From Sphingomonas sp. (GTDB lineage: Bacteria > Pseudomonadota > Alphaproteobacteria > Sphingomonadales > Sphingomonadaceae): 64,000 nt of DNA. The stretch is taken from assembly GCF_004799495.1 (NCBI RefSeq), contig NZ_SSMY01000001.1, forward strand, positions 62,001 to 126,000, in the 5' to 3' direction. The position numbers and the translations under genes were made by a program. Shown piece after piece: positions 18,720 through 27,020 of this stretch (position 1 is its first letter; each line of letters opens with the position of its first letter). The notes beneath the pieces are model-generated. The model saw only the letters and a program-made list of their open reading frames with translations. It had not been told where the DNA came from and made no database searches.

Positions 18720-19672
18720 GCGGCTTTGCGTTTCAGGTGAGCAGCGGCGGCAAGGTGACCAAGTGCGACATCAAGAGCGCGCTGTCGGCGCGCCACGGGT
18801 TCATCTGGGTGCACCTCAACACCAACAACGAGCACGCGCAGGACTGGCTGGCGAACACCGCCAAGCTCGACGATTATCTCGTCGATGCGCTGACCGCGGC
18901 TGAGACACGACCGCGCTGCGAGATGTTCGGCGAGGGCGCGCTGGTGAACTTGCGTGGGCGCTCTGCCGACGAACTGGCCTCGTCCGATCCGTTGGCTTCG
19001 GTTCGCATTTGGGCGATGGGGCGACGCGCCATTTCGGTCACGCGCAAGAAACTCGTCGCGATCGACACCGTCGAGAAAGCGGTCACCGACGGCCAGGTGC
19101 TCGACCCCGGCGACCTCATCACCGAATTCGCCGGCGCGATCACCGCCGATCTCGACCCCGATGTTGCCGAGATGGGCGACGAGCTCGATGAGTGCGAAAC
19201 GGGGCTCGACACCGACAAGATTTTCGAGTTGCGTCGGGTGGTGACGCGCGTGCGCGCGCAGTCGATCGGTTATCGCCGTTTCCTCGCGCCCCAGCGCACC
19301 GCGCTCGAAAAGCTTGCGACTTTGCCGGTCGGCTGGCTCGACGACGACGACCGGTTGCACTTGGCGGCGGCGGCAGACCGTGCGGCGCGCATGGCCGAGG
19401 AACTGGAGAGCATCCGCGAGCGCGCCGCGCTGACGCACGAAGCGCTCACCGACCTGCGCGCAGAGCAGATCGACCAGCGCGGGCTGATCATCGCGATCGT
19501 CGCGATGATCTTCCTGCCGCTGACCTTTCTCACCGGGCTCTATGGCATGAATGTCAGGGGATTATGGCTGGCGGACCGGCCGTGGGCGTTCGATGCGATC
19601 GTCGGGATCTGTATCCTGACGGCAGTCAGCGTCACGACCTATTTCGTGCGTCGGCACTGGCTGAAAAGCTAG
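18716..19672 (+). CDS. CorA/ZntB-type divalent cation transporter
   Basis: 318 residues. A large N-terminal cytoplasmic domain with a long helix leads to two C-terminal membrane spans; the first ends in the family signature YGMNV (FLTGLYGMNVRG). CorA pentamers carry Mg2+, Co2+ or Zn2+. The residues around the loop (GLWLADRPW instead of the MPE of CorA) lean towards the ZntB branch, but this does not fix the ion. Overlaps the previous gene by 4 bp and meets the response-regulator gene convergently. Confidence 0.85.
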   Translation: MSGFAFQVSSGGKVTKCDIKSALSARHGFIWVHLNTNNEHAQDWLANTAKLDDYLVDALTAAETRPRCEMFGEGALVNLRGRSADELASSDPLASVRIWAMGRRAISVTRKKLVAIDTVEKAVTDGQVLDPGDLITEFAGAITADLDPDVAEMGDELDECETGLDTDKIFELRRVVTRVRAQSIGYRRFLAPQRTALEKLATLPVGWLDDDDRLHLAAAADRAARMAEELESIRERAALTHEALTDLRAEQIDQRGLIIAIVAMIFLPLTFLTGLYGMNVRGLWLADRPWAFDAIVGICILTAVSVTTYFVRRHWLKS

Positions 19673-20220
19673 GAACGTAGGCGCGCCAGTTCCGCGGCCA
19701 GCCGCTGCCGCTCGGCACGGACATCGGCGAGCTCGGCGCGCGCTTCGCCCAATTCCATCGCCCGCGCGGCGATCCGTGCATCGAGAGCCGCGTTGGAGCG
19801 CTTGAGATCGGCGACGCGGCGCGCGCGCGCCAGCGTGCGCTCGATCCGCGCCGCGAGCACGTCGAAATCGAACGGCTTGGCGAGATGATCGTCAGCGCCC
19901 GCGGCAAGTGCTTCGATCGCCGCCTCTGGGTCGCTCCGCGCCGTGACGACAATAACCGGCAAATCGCTGGTTTCGGTCCGCGAGCGCAGCTCGGCAAGCA
20001 CCTGCACGCCGGTCATCCCCGGCATCACCATGTCGAGCAGGACGAGGTCGAACCCGCGCCCGGCGATCAGGTCGAGCGCTTCGCCGCCATTGTCGACCAG
20101 CGCGGTGAGATAGCCGAGTGCGGTCAGCCGCTCGCCGATGACGTTCAGATTGGTCCGGCTATCGTCGACCACCAGGATCGTGCGCACCGGCCGCCCGGAA
20201 TCGCGGTTGGGCTCGCCCAT
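19669..20220 (-). CDS. Response regulator with C-terminal coiled coil
   Basis: 183 residues. Receiver domain at about 14-130: acidic pair VVDDS, phospho-acceptor Asp in LVLLDMVMPGMTG, and Lys in LAKPFD. No DNA-binding or enzymatic output follows; residues about 130-183 are an Arg/Glu/Ala-rich coiled coil. It sits 11 bp downstream of fliS on the same strand, so it is probably made together with the filament-cap genes. It could signal to the flagellar motor or to an unlinked kinase; no kinase gene is nearby. Confidence 0.8.
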   Translation of the reverse strand: MGEPNRDSGRPVRTILVVDDSRTNLNVIGERLTALGYLTALVDNGGEALDLIAGRGFDLVLLDMVMPGMTGVQVLAELRSRTETSDLPVIVVTARSDPEAAIEALAAGADDHLAKPFDFDVLAARIERTLARARRVADLKRSNAALDARIAARAMELGEARAELADVRAERQRLAAELARLRS

Positions 20221-20231
20221 CTCTCACCCCC

Positions 20232-20636
20232 TCATGCCGCCGAACGGACCTGCGCCCAGGCGGCCGCAATCTCTTCGACGCTGCCGGCAACCTCGCGAAA
20301 CGGGCGCGGATCCTGACCGACGCTGGCCTCGACAATCGTCGCGCGCGCGCCGCCGTACAGCCGTGCCAGGGTATGCGACACATCGCCGCCCAGGTCAAAA
20401 TCGAGCCCTGCCTCGAGCGCGAACAGGATCGCGGTCGCGCGCGTCACCTTTTCGCTCTTCAGCGCATAGTCGCGCTTTTCGGTCGCCCACGCGGCGACGC
20501 GCAGGGCGCGGACGAGCTCGTCATACAGCAGTTGCACCAGTGCCGCACCGTCAGCTTCCGCCGTGCGTCCGACCAGGTCGATCTGGCGGTAGGTCGTATA
20601 GGGATCGGCCCCGAGCGCCGTCGCGTAGGCCGGCAT
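20232..20636 (-). CDS. fliS: Flagellar export chaperone FliS
   Basis: 134 residues, all-helical. The conserved pattern LLYDELVRALRVAAWATEKRD near residues 35-60 identifies FliS, the cytoplasmic chaperone that binds the C-terminus of flagellin and prevents early polymerisation. The ATG overlaps the fliD stop by one base, so fliD and fliS are translationally linked, the usual gene order. Confidence 0.85.
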   Translation of the reverse strand: MPAYATALGADPYTTYRQIDLVGRTAEADGAALVQLLYDELVRALRVAAWATEKRDYALKSEKVTRATAILFALEAGLDFDLGGDVSHTLARLYGGARATIVEASVGQDPRPFREVAGSVEEIAAAWAQVRSAA

Positions 20637-22111
20637 CAGTCGGGCTTGTTCCAGGCGTCGATCTGGTTCTTCAGGAACGACTGGGTGGATTTGTACGCCG
20701 CGACCTTGGCGTTCATGCTGGCGAATTGCTGGGTCAGCCGCGTGCTCATCGCGTCCGACTGGGTCGCGATATCGTCCTGCGCCTTCGCCACCGCCGAGGC
20801 TTGGTCGTTATAGCGCTTAGCCGACGCACCGAGCCCGTAGAGCGTGCTGCTGGTGCTCAGCGAGATCGAGTTGAGCGCGGCGGTCAGTCCGTTGGTGCTG
20901 GTCGTCGAGAAGGCGAACATCGCCTCGACCGCATCGGGCGAATTGGTGAGCGCGCGGGCGACGGTCGCGTCGTCGACCGACAAGGTGCCGTCGCGGTTGG
21001 TCTTGATCCCGATCTCGCCGATCGTGGTCGGCGTGCCGGCGGCGACGTTGGTCAGGATCGGCTTAGTGGTCAGCGCGCGCAGCGTGCGCAGCAGGCTCTG
21101 CGCCGCAGCGTCACCGCGCAGCGGCCCGGTCTGCGGGTCGAGCTGCTCGGTCAGCGTCTTGAGCACCTGGTTATAGGTGTCGACGAAGTCGGTGATCGAG
21201 CTTTTGAGCGCGTCGGTCGGCGTGGTGCTGGTCAGCGCGACCGCGGTATTGCTGGTGCCGGTCAGTTGCAGCTTCACGCCCGCGACCAAGTCGCTGATCG
21301 CGTTGCTGCCGCGTTCGACCGCGACGCCGTCGACGGTGAGCTTGGCGTTCTGCGCGCCCGAGGTCAGCGCGGTGCCGGTGGCACCGACCCCGACGTTGAG
21401 CTGCGCGAGCTTGCCCGACGGATCGTTGGTCGCGGTGAGCGTGAACGCCTGCGCGGAGCCGGTGGCGCCTTTCAGCGACAGATACGCGCTGCCGTCGGCG
21501 TCGGTGACGACCGATGCGGTGACGCCAGCGTTCTTGGCGTTGATCGCCGCGGCGATACCGTCGAGGCTGGTCGCGCCCGCGACGATGTTGACCGTGATCG
21601 GGTCTCCGTCCGCGGCGTGGAAATCGGTCATCGCGGTGCCGTCGCTGCTGTACGTCGCGGTGCCGAGCGTCAGCGTGAGCGTGCCCGTACCGAGCGCGGT
21701 GGTGCGCGTGGTCACGGGAACGGTGGTGCGCGAGGATTGCCCGGTGGCGAGCTGGCTGACGCTGACCGACGACGACAGCCCGGCGAGCGTCGCCCCCGAC
21801 AGCGCCGAGGCGGTCACGACATTGTTGTTCGACGACACCGGCTGGGTCTGCAACGTGCCGCCGGTCGCGAGCGTCTTGAGCGCGGCGGCGAACTGGCTGA
21901 CCGTGCTCATCAGCGTCGACGTGCCCGAAATCTGCGCGCTGATGGCGGTCGATTTCTGCGTCAGCGCATCGGTCTTGGCGGCAAATTGCGCCTGGACGAG
22001 CGAGCTGACCAGCGACGCGGTGTCGATCCCCGAGCCCGTCGACAGCGAGGTGAACAGCGCCTGTGCGGCCGAGGCCGTCACGCTGCTGGCTGTGGGCGTG
22101 GTCGTGGGCAC
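20636..22111 (-). CDS. fliD: Flagellar filament cap protein FliD (HAP2)
   Basis: 491 residues from a GTG with GGAGAT upstream. The N-terminus ASSVTASAAQALFTSLSTGSGIDTASLVSSLV matches the family, which forms a pentameric cap that folds flagellin at the filament tip. N- and C-terminal helices bracket a Thr/Ser-rich middle. A FliA-type promoter motif lies at 22140-22167, between flhB and fliD, so fliD-fliS and the response-regulator gene form a late operon. Confidence 0.93.
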   Translation of the reverse strand: MPTTTPTASSVTASAAQALFTSLSTGSGIDTASLVSSLVQAQFAAKTDALTQKSTAISAQISGTSTLMSTVSQFAAALKTLATGGTLQTQPVSSNNNVVTASALSGATLAGLSSSVSVSQLATGQSSRTTVPVTTRTTALGTGTLTLTLGTATYSSDGTAMTDFHAADGDPITVNIVAGATSLDGIAAAINAKNAGVTASVVTDADGSAYLSLKGATGSAQAFTLTATNDPSGKLAQLNVGVGATGTALTSGAQNAKLTVDGVAVERGSNAISDLVAGVKLQLTGTSNTAVALTSTTPTDALKSSITDFVDTYNQVLKTLTEQLDPQTGPLRGDAAAQSLLRTLRALTTKPILTNVAAGTPTTIGEIGIKTNRDGTLSVDDATVARALTNSPDAVEAMFAFSTTSTNGLTAALNSISLSTSSTLYGLGASAKRYNDQASAVAKAQDDIATQSDAMSTRLTQQFASMNAKVAAYKSTQSFLKNQIDAWNKPD

Positions 22112-22139
22112 TATGATATCTCCGCGCGCGTCGGATGAA

Positions 22140-22167
22140 GGAACGGCCGGACGGGCCGATTTTTAAG
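22140..22167 (-). promoter_or_regulatory. Candidate sigma-28 (FliA) promoter of fliD
   Basis: Reading the minus strand: CTTAA, 15 bases, GCCGTTCC. The same layout precedes fliC (CTTAA-N15-GTCGTTCC) and flgM (CTAAA-N15-GTCGTTCG). It resembles the enteric FliA consensus TAAA-N15-GCCGATAA, with a changed second half. It sits about 30 bp upstream of the fliD start codon. Confidence 0.65.
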
Positions 22168-22175
22168 CGATTCGC

Positions 22176-23303
22176 TCATTGTTTGACGCCGTTTTCGTCG
22201 AAACGCGCGGTGGCCGGCACATCGATCGCCGGCTGGACCGCGCCGGCCCGCGCGTTGAGGTTGAAAACGAACGCCAGAACGGTCGCGATCGCGGCGTAGA
22301 GGTCGTCGCGGACCTCCTGCCCCTCGCGGCTGGTGTAATAGACCGCGCGGGCCAGCGCGGGATATTCGAGGATGGGCACTTGGCTTTCGCCCGCGACGTC
22401 GCGGATCGCGAGCGCGGTGATCCCGCGGCCCTTCGCCACCACCACCGGCGCGACGTCGGTGTCGCGGTCGTAGCGCAGCGCGACCGAGAAGTGCGTCGGG
22501 TTGGTCAGGATGACGTGCGCCGAGGCGACGGCGCTGCGCACGTTGCGGCGGCTCATCTCGCGCTGGCGCTGGCGCATGTGCGCCTTGGCCTCGGGCGAGC
22601 CTTCGGTTTCCTTGTGCTCGTCGCGAATTTCCTGCTTGGTCATGCGCAATTTGGCGAGCAGCCGGACGATCTGGATCGGTAAGTCGACGCCCGCGATCAG
22701 CACGAGGCCCCCCGCCATCACGAACAGGATCGTGACGAACGTTCCCGACAATTGGTCGACCGCGCCAGCGACGTCGGCGGAGGAGGCGAGGCCCATCGTC
22801 GGACGCGCGGTGCGCCACAGCAACCACGCGCCGATCCCGCCGAGCAGGACGACCTTGAGCAGCGACTTGCCGAGCTCGATCCAGCCGGTCGGGCCGAAGA
22901 TGCGCTTGAGTCCCGACGCCGGGTTCACCCGCGAGAATTTGGGCTGGAGCAACTTGCCGTTGAAATTGAACGAGCCGAGCCCGGCCTGGCTGAAGATCGC
23001 GGCGGCGAGTGCGATCAGCATCAAGCTGCCGAGGCCCGGCAACAGGCTCCACCCGGCCTGCGCGAGCGGCTTCATCGGCGACCAATCCTCGATATCGCCC
23101 CGCCCGAAGCGGAAGCTCGCCTGCATGATGCCTTCGCACGCATGGACGAGCGATTGCCCAAACAGCGCCAGCCAGCCGCACCCGGCAAGCACGATCAGCG
23201 CGGTCGCGAACTCGCGCGACTTGAGGACATCGCCCTGCTCGACCGCGTCCTTGCGACGCTTGGCTGTCGGCAGCTCTGTCTTGTCGCCCTCGTACTCGGC
23301 CAT
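22176..23303 (-). CDS. flhB: Flagellar export switch protein FlhB
   Basis: 375 residues. Four membrane spans (about 33-330 bp of the N-terminal half) and a cytoplasmic domain holding the self-cleavage motif NPTH at 268-271. Cleavage between Asn and Pro switches the export gate from rod-hook to filament substrates in concert with FliK. The ATG overlaps the last base of the fliR stop, placing it as last gene of the fliK-to-flhB operon. Confidence 0.96.
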   Translation of the reverse strand: MAEYEGDKTELPTAKRRKDAVEQGDVLKSREFATALIVLAGCGWLALFGQSLVHACEGIMQASFRFGRGDIEDWSPMKPLAQAGWSLLPGLGSLMLIALAAAIFSQAGLGSFNFNGKLLQPKFSRVNPASGLKRIFGPTGWIELGKSLLKVVLLGGIGAWLLWRTARPTMGLASSADVAGAVDQLSGTFVTILFVMAGGLVLIAGVDLPIQIVRLLAKLRMTKQEIRDEHKETEGSPEAKAHMRQRQREMSRRNVRSAVASAHVILTNPTHFSVALRYDRDTDVAPVVVAKGRGITALAIRDVAGESQVPILEYPALARAVYYTSREGQEVRDDLYAAIATVLAFVFNLNARAGAVQPAIDVPATARFDENGVKQ

Positions 23304-24076
23304 CAGCCGAACACCAGGCGTTGCGCGGCATCGAGTCCTTCCTGGACGATGACGAGCATGTAATCACCCATCGCGGGCATCGCGAGCGCGAGTGCCACGA
23401 CTCCGACCGCGAGGCTGGCGGGCAGGCCGACCGCGAACAGGTTGAGGCTGGGCGCGGCGCGGCTGATCATCCCGACGATCAGGTTGAGGCAGAGCAGCAG
23501 GAACCCGACGGGAAGCGCGAGCAGCAATCCGGCGGCGAAGGTATAGCCGCCGAAAAACGCGATATCCTTGAGCCGGTCGGGCGCGAGCCACGCGCCGCCC
23601 GGGGGCAGCACGGCGTAGCTGCGCACCAGCATGTCGACGAGCACGAGGTGCCCGTTCACCGACAGGAAGAGGAGCGTCATCAGCACCGACAGGAACTGGC
23701 CGAGCGCGGGGCTGGAGCGCCCGTTCTGCGGGTCGATCGCCGAGGCGAAGCCGATCCCCATCGACGTGCCGATCACTTCGCTTGCGATCATCGGCGCGGC
23801 GAACGCGATCTGGAGCACGAAGCCTATCGCGAGACCGATCAAGGCCTCCGCACCGACATTGAGGAAGGTATCGAGCCCGAACACCGCGGGCGGCGGCGCC
23901 ACCGGATGGACCGCGAGCACCAGCACGCCGATCGCCCCGGACAGCGAGATCCGCACCGGCAGCGGGATCGACACCGCGCCGAACACCGGCGCCGCGACGA
24001 ACGCCGCGCCGATCCGCACCATCACGAAGATGAGCGCCCAGAGCTGCGGCTCAATGCTGAGGCCGAAGCCTAGCAC
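23303..24076 (-). CDS. fliR: Flagellar export gate protein FliR
   Basis: About 257 residues with six membrane spans; recognisable segments are FEPQLW-like start (LSIEPQLWALIFVMVRIGAAF) and GEALIG-like VGAEALIGLAIGF. FliP5Q4R1 forms the export gate core. The start is uncertain: I chose the GTG at 24076 because family similarity begins within seven residues of it. Another GTG at 24112 would add 12 residues, and neither has a clear ribosome site. The 118-bp gap to fliQ is the only long gap in this stretch and holds hairpin repeats. Confidence 0.9.
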   Translation of the reverse strand: MLGFGLSIEPQLWALIFVMVRIGAAFVAAPVFGAVSIPLPVRISLSGAIGVLVLAVHPVAPPPAVFGLDTFLNVGAEALIGLAIGFVLQIAFAAPMIASEVIGTSMGIGFASAIDPQNGRSSPALGQFLSVLMTLLFLSVNGHLVLVDMLVRSYAVLPPGGAWLAPDRLKDIAFFGGYTFAAGLLLALPVGFLLLCLNLIVGMISRAAPSLNLFAVGLPASLAVGVVALALAMPAMGDYMLVIVQEGLDAAQRLVFG

Positions 24077-24129
24077 GGCGCACGCCGCGAGAGAGCGCGT
24101 GTCGCGCGCCACGTGGCGAAGCCCGGCCG

Positions 24130-24175
24130 GCGGGTCGGCTGTGCCGAACCCGTCCGACGACGCGGCTTTGCCGCG
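24130..24175. repeat. Tandem GC-rich hairpins between fliQ and fliR
   Basis: Two inverted repeats are seen: CGGGTCGGC-TGT-GCCGAACCCG (one bulge) at about 24131-24152 and CGCGGC-TTT-GCCGCG at 24161-24175. The second shares GACGACGCGGCTT with the hairpin downstream of rpoZ. They would form an mRNA structure just before fliR, where the start codon lacks a ribosome site. Confidence 0.55.
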
Positions 24176-24194
24176 GCGGGACCCCGCACGCGCA

Positions 24195-24464
24195 TTATTT
24201 CACCAGGTCGGGGATGCGCCCGAAGATATCGATGGTGAAGTCGCTGAGCAGCCCCATCATCATCCCCCCGAAGATGACGAGCGCGATGCCGACCACGACC
24301 AGCTTGGGGACGAAGGTCAGCGTCTGTTCGTTGATCGAGGTCGCGGCCTGGACCATGCCGAGGATCAGCCCGGCGAGGAGCGCGGGGATCAGCACCGGCG
24401 CCGCGGCGAGTGCCAGCACCCACATCGTCTGGTCGGCGACCCCCAGGAAATAATCGGCGTCCAT
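24195..24464 (-). CDS. fliQ: Flagellar export gate protein FliQ
   Basis: 89 residues, two membrane helices. MDADYFLGVADQTMWVLALAAAPVL and LVQAATSINEQTLTFVPK identify FliQ; the loop contributes to closing the export gate. No ribosome site precedes the ATG at 24464. Its start is only 4 bp after the stop of the 43-residue small ORF described next, so its translation may depend on that ORF. Confidence 0.95.
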   Translation of the reverse strand: MDADYFLGVADQTMWVLALAAAPVLIPALLAGLILGMVQAATSINEQTLTFVPKLVVVGIALVIFGGMMMGLLSDFTIDIFGRIPDLVK

Positions 24465-24468
24465 AGCG

Positions 24469-24600
24469 TCAGTTGATCCGGTATTTGGGGTCGGTGCCCG
24501 GGGGCACGGCAAGCCACCACGACACGGCCGGGCGTTTCGCCGGGCGAGTCGGGAGGCGGAACAGGTCCGGCAGGAAAGGCGGCGCGGCGGGGGCCATCAT
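24469..24600 (-). CDS. Hypothetical 43-residue small protein between fliP and fliQ
   Basis: An open frame MMAPAAPPFLPDLFRLPTRP... ending ...PGTDPKYRIN fills the space between fliP and fliQ almost exactly: it begins 2 bp after the fliP stop and ends 4 bp before the fliQ start. It is Pro- and Arg-rich with a WWLAV stretch, has no clear membrane helix, and matches no family I know. No ribosome site is visible, so it would be translated by re-initiation after fliP and could in turn feed ribosomes to fliQ. Another explanation is a chance frame in a GC-rich spacer. The second ATG (24597) is an equal start. Confidence 0.5.
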   Translation of the reverse strand: MMAPAAPPFLPDLFRLPTRPAKRPAVSWWLAVPPGTDPKYRIN

Positions 24601-24602
24601 CG

Positions 24603-25520
24603 CTAGGTCGCGAAACTGCCCGCGAGGCTGCCCATCATCATCGCCCAGCCATCGACCAGCACGAACAATAGCAGCTTGAACGGCATCGAGATGATCGTCG
24701 GCGACATCATCATCATGCCCAGACTCATCAGCACCGTCGCGACCACCAGGTCGATGACGATGAACGGCAGGAAGATCAGGAAACCGATCTGGAACGCGGT
24801 CTTGAGCTCGCTGGTGATGAACGCGGGGAGCAGCACCGAATAGGGCACGTCGGCCGAATTCTTGTACGGGCCCGATTTCGCCATCTGCGCGAACATCGTC
24901 AGGTCCTTGACCCGCGTCTGCTTGATCATGAACGCGTGGAGCGGCGCGCCGGCGCGGCTGATCATCTCGGTGCCCTGAATCTGGCCGGCCGAATAAGGCT
25001 GGATCGCCTGCGTGTTGATCTGGTTGATCGTCGGCGCCATCACGAAGAGCGACAGGAACAGCGACAACCCGATCAGCACCTGGTTGGGCGGCGTCTGCTG
25101 GAGGCCGAGCGCCTGGCGCAGGATCGACAGCACGATGATGATCCGCGTGAAGCTGGTCATCATGAGCAGCAGACCCGGCAGGATCGTGAGCAGCCCCATG
25201 ATAATGAGGACTTGCAGCGAGAGCGACAGCGGCGCCTTGGCAGCACCGTTGGTCGCGGCGGCGGCGCCGGGGCCGCCGAGCTGACCGAGCGCGCGGTCGA
25301 CCGCGTCGCCGACGCCAGGCGTCGCGACCGGAGCCGGCGTGGAAACGGTCGGAACGGCCGGGGCAGCCTGCGCGAAGGCGGGCACTGCGACCACCAGCAG
25401 CGCGATCGCGGCGAGCGCAATCAGGACGATCTTGGCAAAACCGTTGTTCTTCGCCGCAGCCTTTTCAGGCGCGCGGAACAGCGACGGGCCGTCGGTATTG
25501 AGGCGGCGGACGAAGGTCAC
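24603..25520 (-). CDS. fliP: Flagellar export gate protein FliP
   Basis: 305 residues. The conserved core starts near residue 95 (PLSLSLQVLIIMGLLTILP), with TSFTRIIIVLSILRQALG and PFKLLLFVLVDGW. FliP is the main subunit of the export gate. It is about 55 residues longer than the E. coli protein: the N-terminus has a cytoplasmic 27 residues, a hydrophobic signal-like helix (about 29-51) ending AFAQAAP, and an Ala/Pro/Gly linker. The ATG overlaps the fliO stop (ATGA). Confidence 0.95.
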   Translation of the reverse strand: MTFVRRLNTDGPSLFRAPEKAAAKNNGFAKIVLIALAAIALLVVAVPAFAQAAPAVPTVSTPAPVATPGVGDAVDRALGQLGGPGAAAATNGAAKAPLSLSLQVLIIMGLLTILPGLLLMMTSFTRIIIVLSILRQALGLQQTPPNQVLIGLSLFLSLFVMAPTINQINTQAIQPYSAGQIQGTEMISRAGAPLHAFMIKQTRVKDLTMFAQMAKSGPYKNSADVPYSVLLPAFITSELKTAFQIGFLIFLPFIVIDLVVATVLMSLGMMMMSPTIISMPFKLLLFVLVDGWAMMMGSLAGSFAT

Positions 25521-25777
25521 GCGGTCGGCCCGCTCTTATCGATCAAATTCACGCCGCCCTTGCCGACCGACACGAGCAGCTTCTTGCCCTCGAACTCGAG
25601 CACCGCGAGGCGTAGGCCCGGCGACAGCATCATCGTCTCCTGCACCTTGAGCAGCCGCGTCGCCTGCTGCTTGTTGAGCCGCCCTTCGAGCCGGCGCCAC
25701 AGGTACAGGCAGCCAATCATCAGCCCGCAGACGAGCGGGAGCAGCACGACCAGCTTGAGAATATAGCTCCAGAGCAT
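25517..25777 (-). CDS. fliO: Flagellar biosynthesis protein FliO
   Basis: 86 residues. One N-terminal membrane helix (about 5-27) then a small cytoplasmic domain with LRLAVLEFEGKKLLVSVGKGGVNLI, typical of FliO. FliO helps assemble the FliP ring and is not part of the finished gate. Its position between fliN and fliP, with one-base and four-base overlaps, supports the call despite low sequence conservation. Confidence 0.8.
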   Translation of the reverse strand: MLWSYILKLVVLLPLVCGLMIGCLYLWRRLEGRLNKQQATRLLKVQETMMLSPGLRLAVLEFEGKKLLVSVGKGGVNLIDKSGPTA

Positions 25778-26067
25778 CAGCCGCGCTTTTCGGGCGAGAC
25801 CAGCTCGGTCAGGCGGACGCCGAAGCGCTCGCCCACGGTGACGACTTCGCCGCGGCCGATCAGCGTGCCGTTGACGAACACGTCGAGCAACTCGTTGGCG
25901 GCGCGGTCGAGCTCGATCACCGAGCTTTCGCCGAGCGCGAGCAGTTCGCGCAGCGTCAGCCGGGTCTGGCCGATCTCGACCGTCAATTTGACGTCGACGT
26001 CCTGCAGCAGCCGGAAATTGGCCGCCATGTTGGCGTCGACCGGGAAAGTACCGGACATGTCGGTCAT
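25777..26067 (-). CDS. fliN: Flagellar motor switch protein FliN
   Basis: 96 residues. SpoA-type domain: DVDVKLTVEIGQTRLTLRELLALGESSVIELDR and GEVVTVGERFGVRLTEL. FliN forms the lower C-ring with FliM and FliG, and binds FliH of the export ATPase. The start at 26067 overlaps the fliM stop by ATGA. The open frame continues upstream antiparallel to nothing but inside fliM, which is not credible as coding. Confidence 0.95.
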   Translation of the reverse strand: MTDMSGTFPVDANMAANFRLLQDVDVKLTVEIGQTRLTLRELLALGESSVIELDRAANELLDVFVNGTLIGRGEVVTVGERFGVRLTELVSPEKRG

Positions 26068-27017
26068 GCGAGTTCCTCTGCGTTGAGCGTCAAATGGTTG
26101 AGTTTGATCGCGGCGCGGCCGTTCGACGTGCCGACGGTGCCGGTGCCGAGCCGCCCCTTGGCGACCATCACTGGGACGTCGGCGGCGACGGTGATCGGGA
26201 TCACGTCGCCTTCCTTGAGCTCCATCAATTTGGCGAGGCTGATCACCGGTTCGGCAAGCACCGAGCGGACCGGGAAGGTCACCGTCATCATCGCCTTGGC
26301 GAGGCCGTTCTGCCACGCCGGGTCGGGTGCCGCGCCCATCACCTTGCCGGTGAGCGACGGAGCGTAGGGCTTGAGCGCCTGGACCGGATAGACGATGTCG
26401 ACGAACACCGGCTTGTGGCTGCCCTTGGCGATCCCGAAGCGCGTGAGCACGACCGGGTCGTCGCCGTCGATCCCCTGCACCATCGCGGCGTCGCCGACGA
26501 CACGGCCGGGGTGGAAATGCAATTTGGCGAGCGGTTCCCATGCCGATGCCATCGGCTCGGCGATCATCGTGCCCAGCCGGTGGATCATCGCTTCGGCCGC
26601 GGGCGAGAATTCGGTCGGCATGTCGTGCGGCGCCGCGCCGGTGCCGCCGAAGAACAGGTCGAGCAACTCGAGGCTGAACTTGCCGTCGATCACCATCAGC
26701 GCCTGGCCGTTGCCCGGGCTCATCGCGAGCGGCATCCAGCCGGTCAGCCCCTCGGGCCGTTCGGCGCGGTAATCGGCGAAGCGCTGAACGCTGAGCGGCT
26801 CGGCCCAGAGCCGTAGTTCGTGGCGCAGCAACGGCTCGAACACGTGGCGCAGGCTCCGCGCGAGGCGCGCCGAGAGGTGCTGCAACGTGTGGAGGTCGCC
26901 GAACGGATTGAGGTTCGCGCCGCCCAGAGCCGCCGCATGCGACGCGCCGTCGCGCGGCCGCTCGCGGCGGTCGCTGGCCGTCGCGTCGTCGGACATGGTT
27001 GGCGTGTCGTTAACCAT
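26064..27017 (-). CDS. fliM: Flagellar motor switch protein FliM
   Basis: 317 residues. The central CheC-like domain (about 45-230) and C-terminal SpoA domain (about 240-317, FPVRSVLAEPVISLAKLMELKEGDVIPI) are seen. The N-terminal CheY-P-binding motif of enteric FliM (LSQxEIDALL) is not evident; the first 30 residues are Asp/Arg-rich instead. This may mean a different CheY contact. Separated from fliL by 3 bp. Confidence 0.92.
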   Translation of the reverse strand: MVNDTPTMSDDATASDRRERPRDGASHAAALGGANLNPFGDLHTLQHLSARLARSLRHVFEPLLRHELRLWAEPLSVQRFADYRAERPEGLTGWMPLAMSPGNGQALMVIDGKFSLELLDLFFGGTGAAPHDMPTEFSPAAEAMIHRLGTMIAEPMASAWEPLAKLHFHPGRVVGDAAMVQGIDGDDPVVLTRFGIAKGSHKPVFVDIVYPVQALKPYAPSLTGKVMGAAPDPAWQNGLAKAMMTVTFPVRSVLAEPVISLAKLMELKEGDVIPITVAADVPVMVAKGRLGTGTVGTSNGRAAIKLNHLTLNAEELA

Positions 27018-27020
27018 GTC

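Noticed and set aside
20138..22138. A 666-codon open frame antisense to fliD and fliS
   Set aside because: Arg-rich low-complexity product with no ribosome site or family match; fliD on the other strand explains the region.
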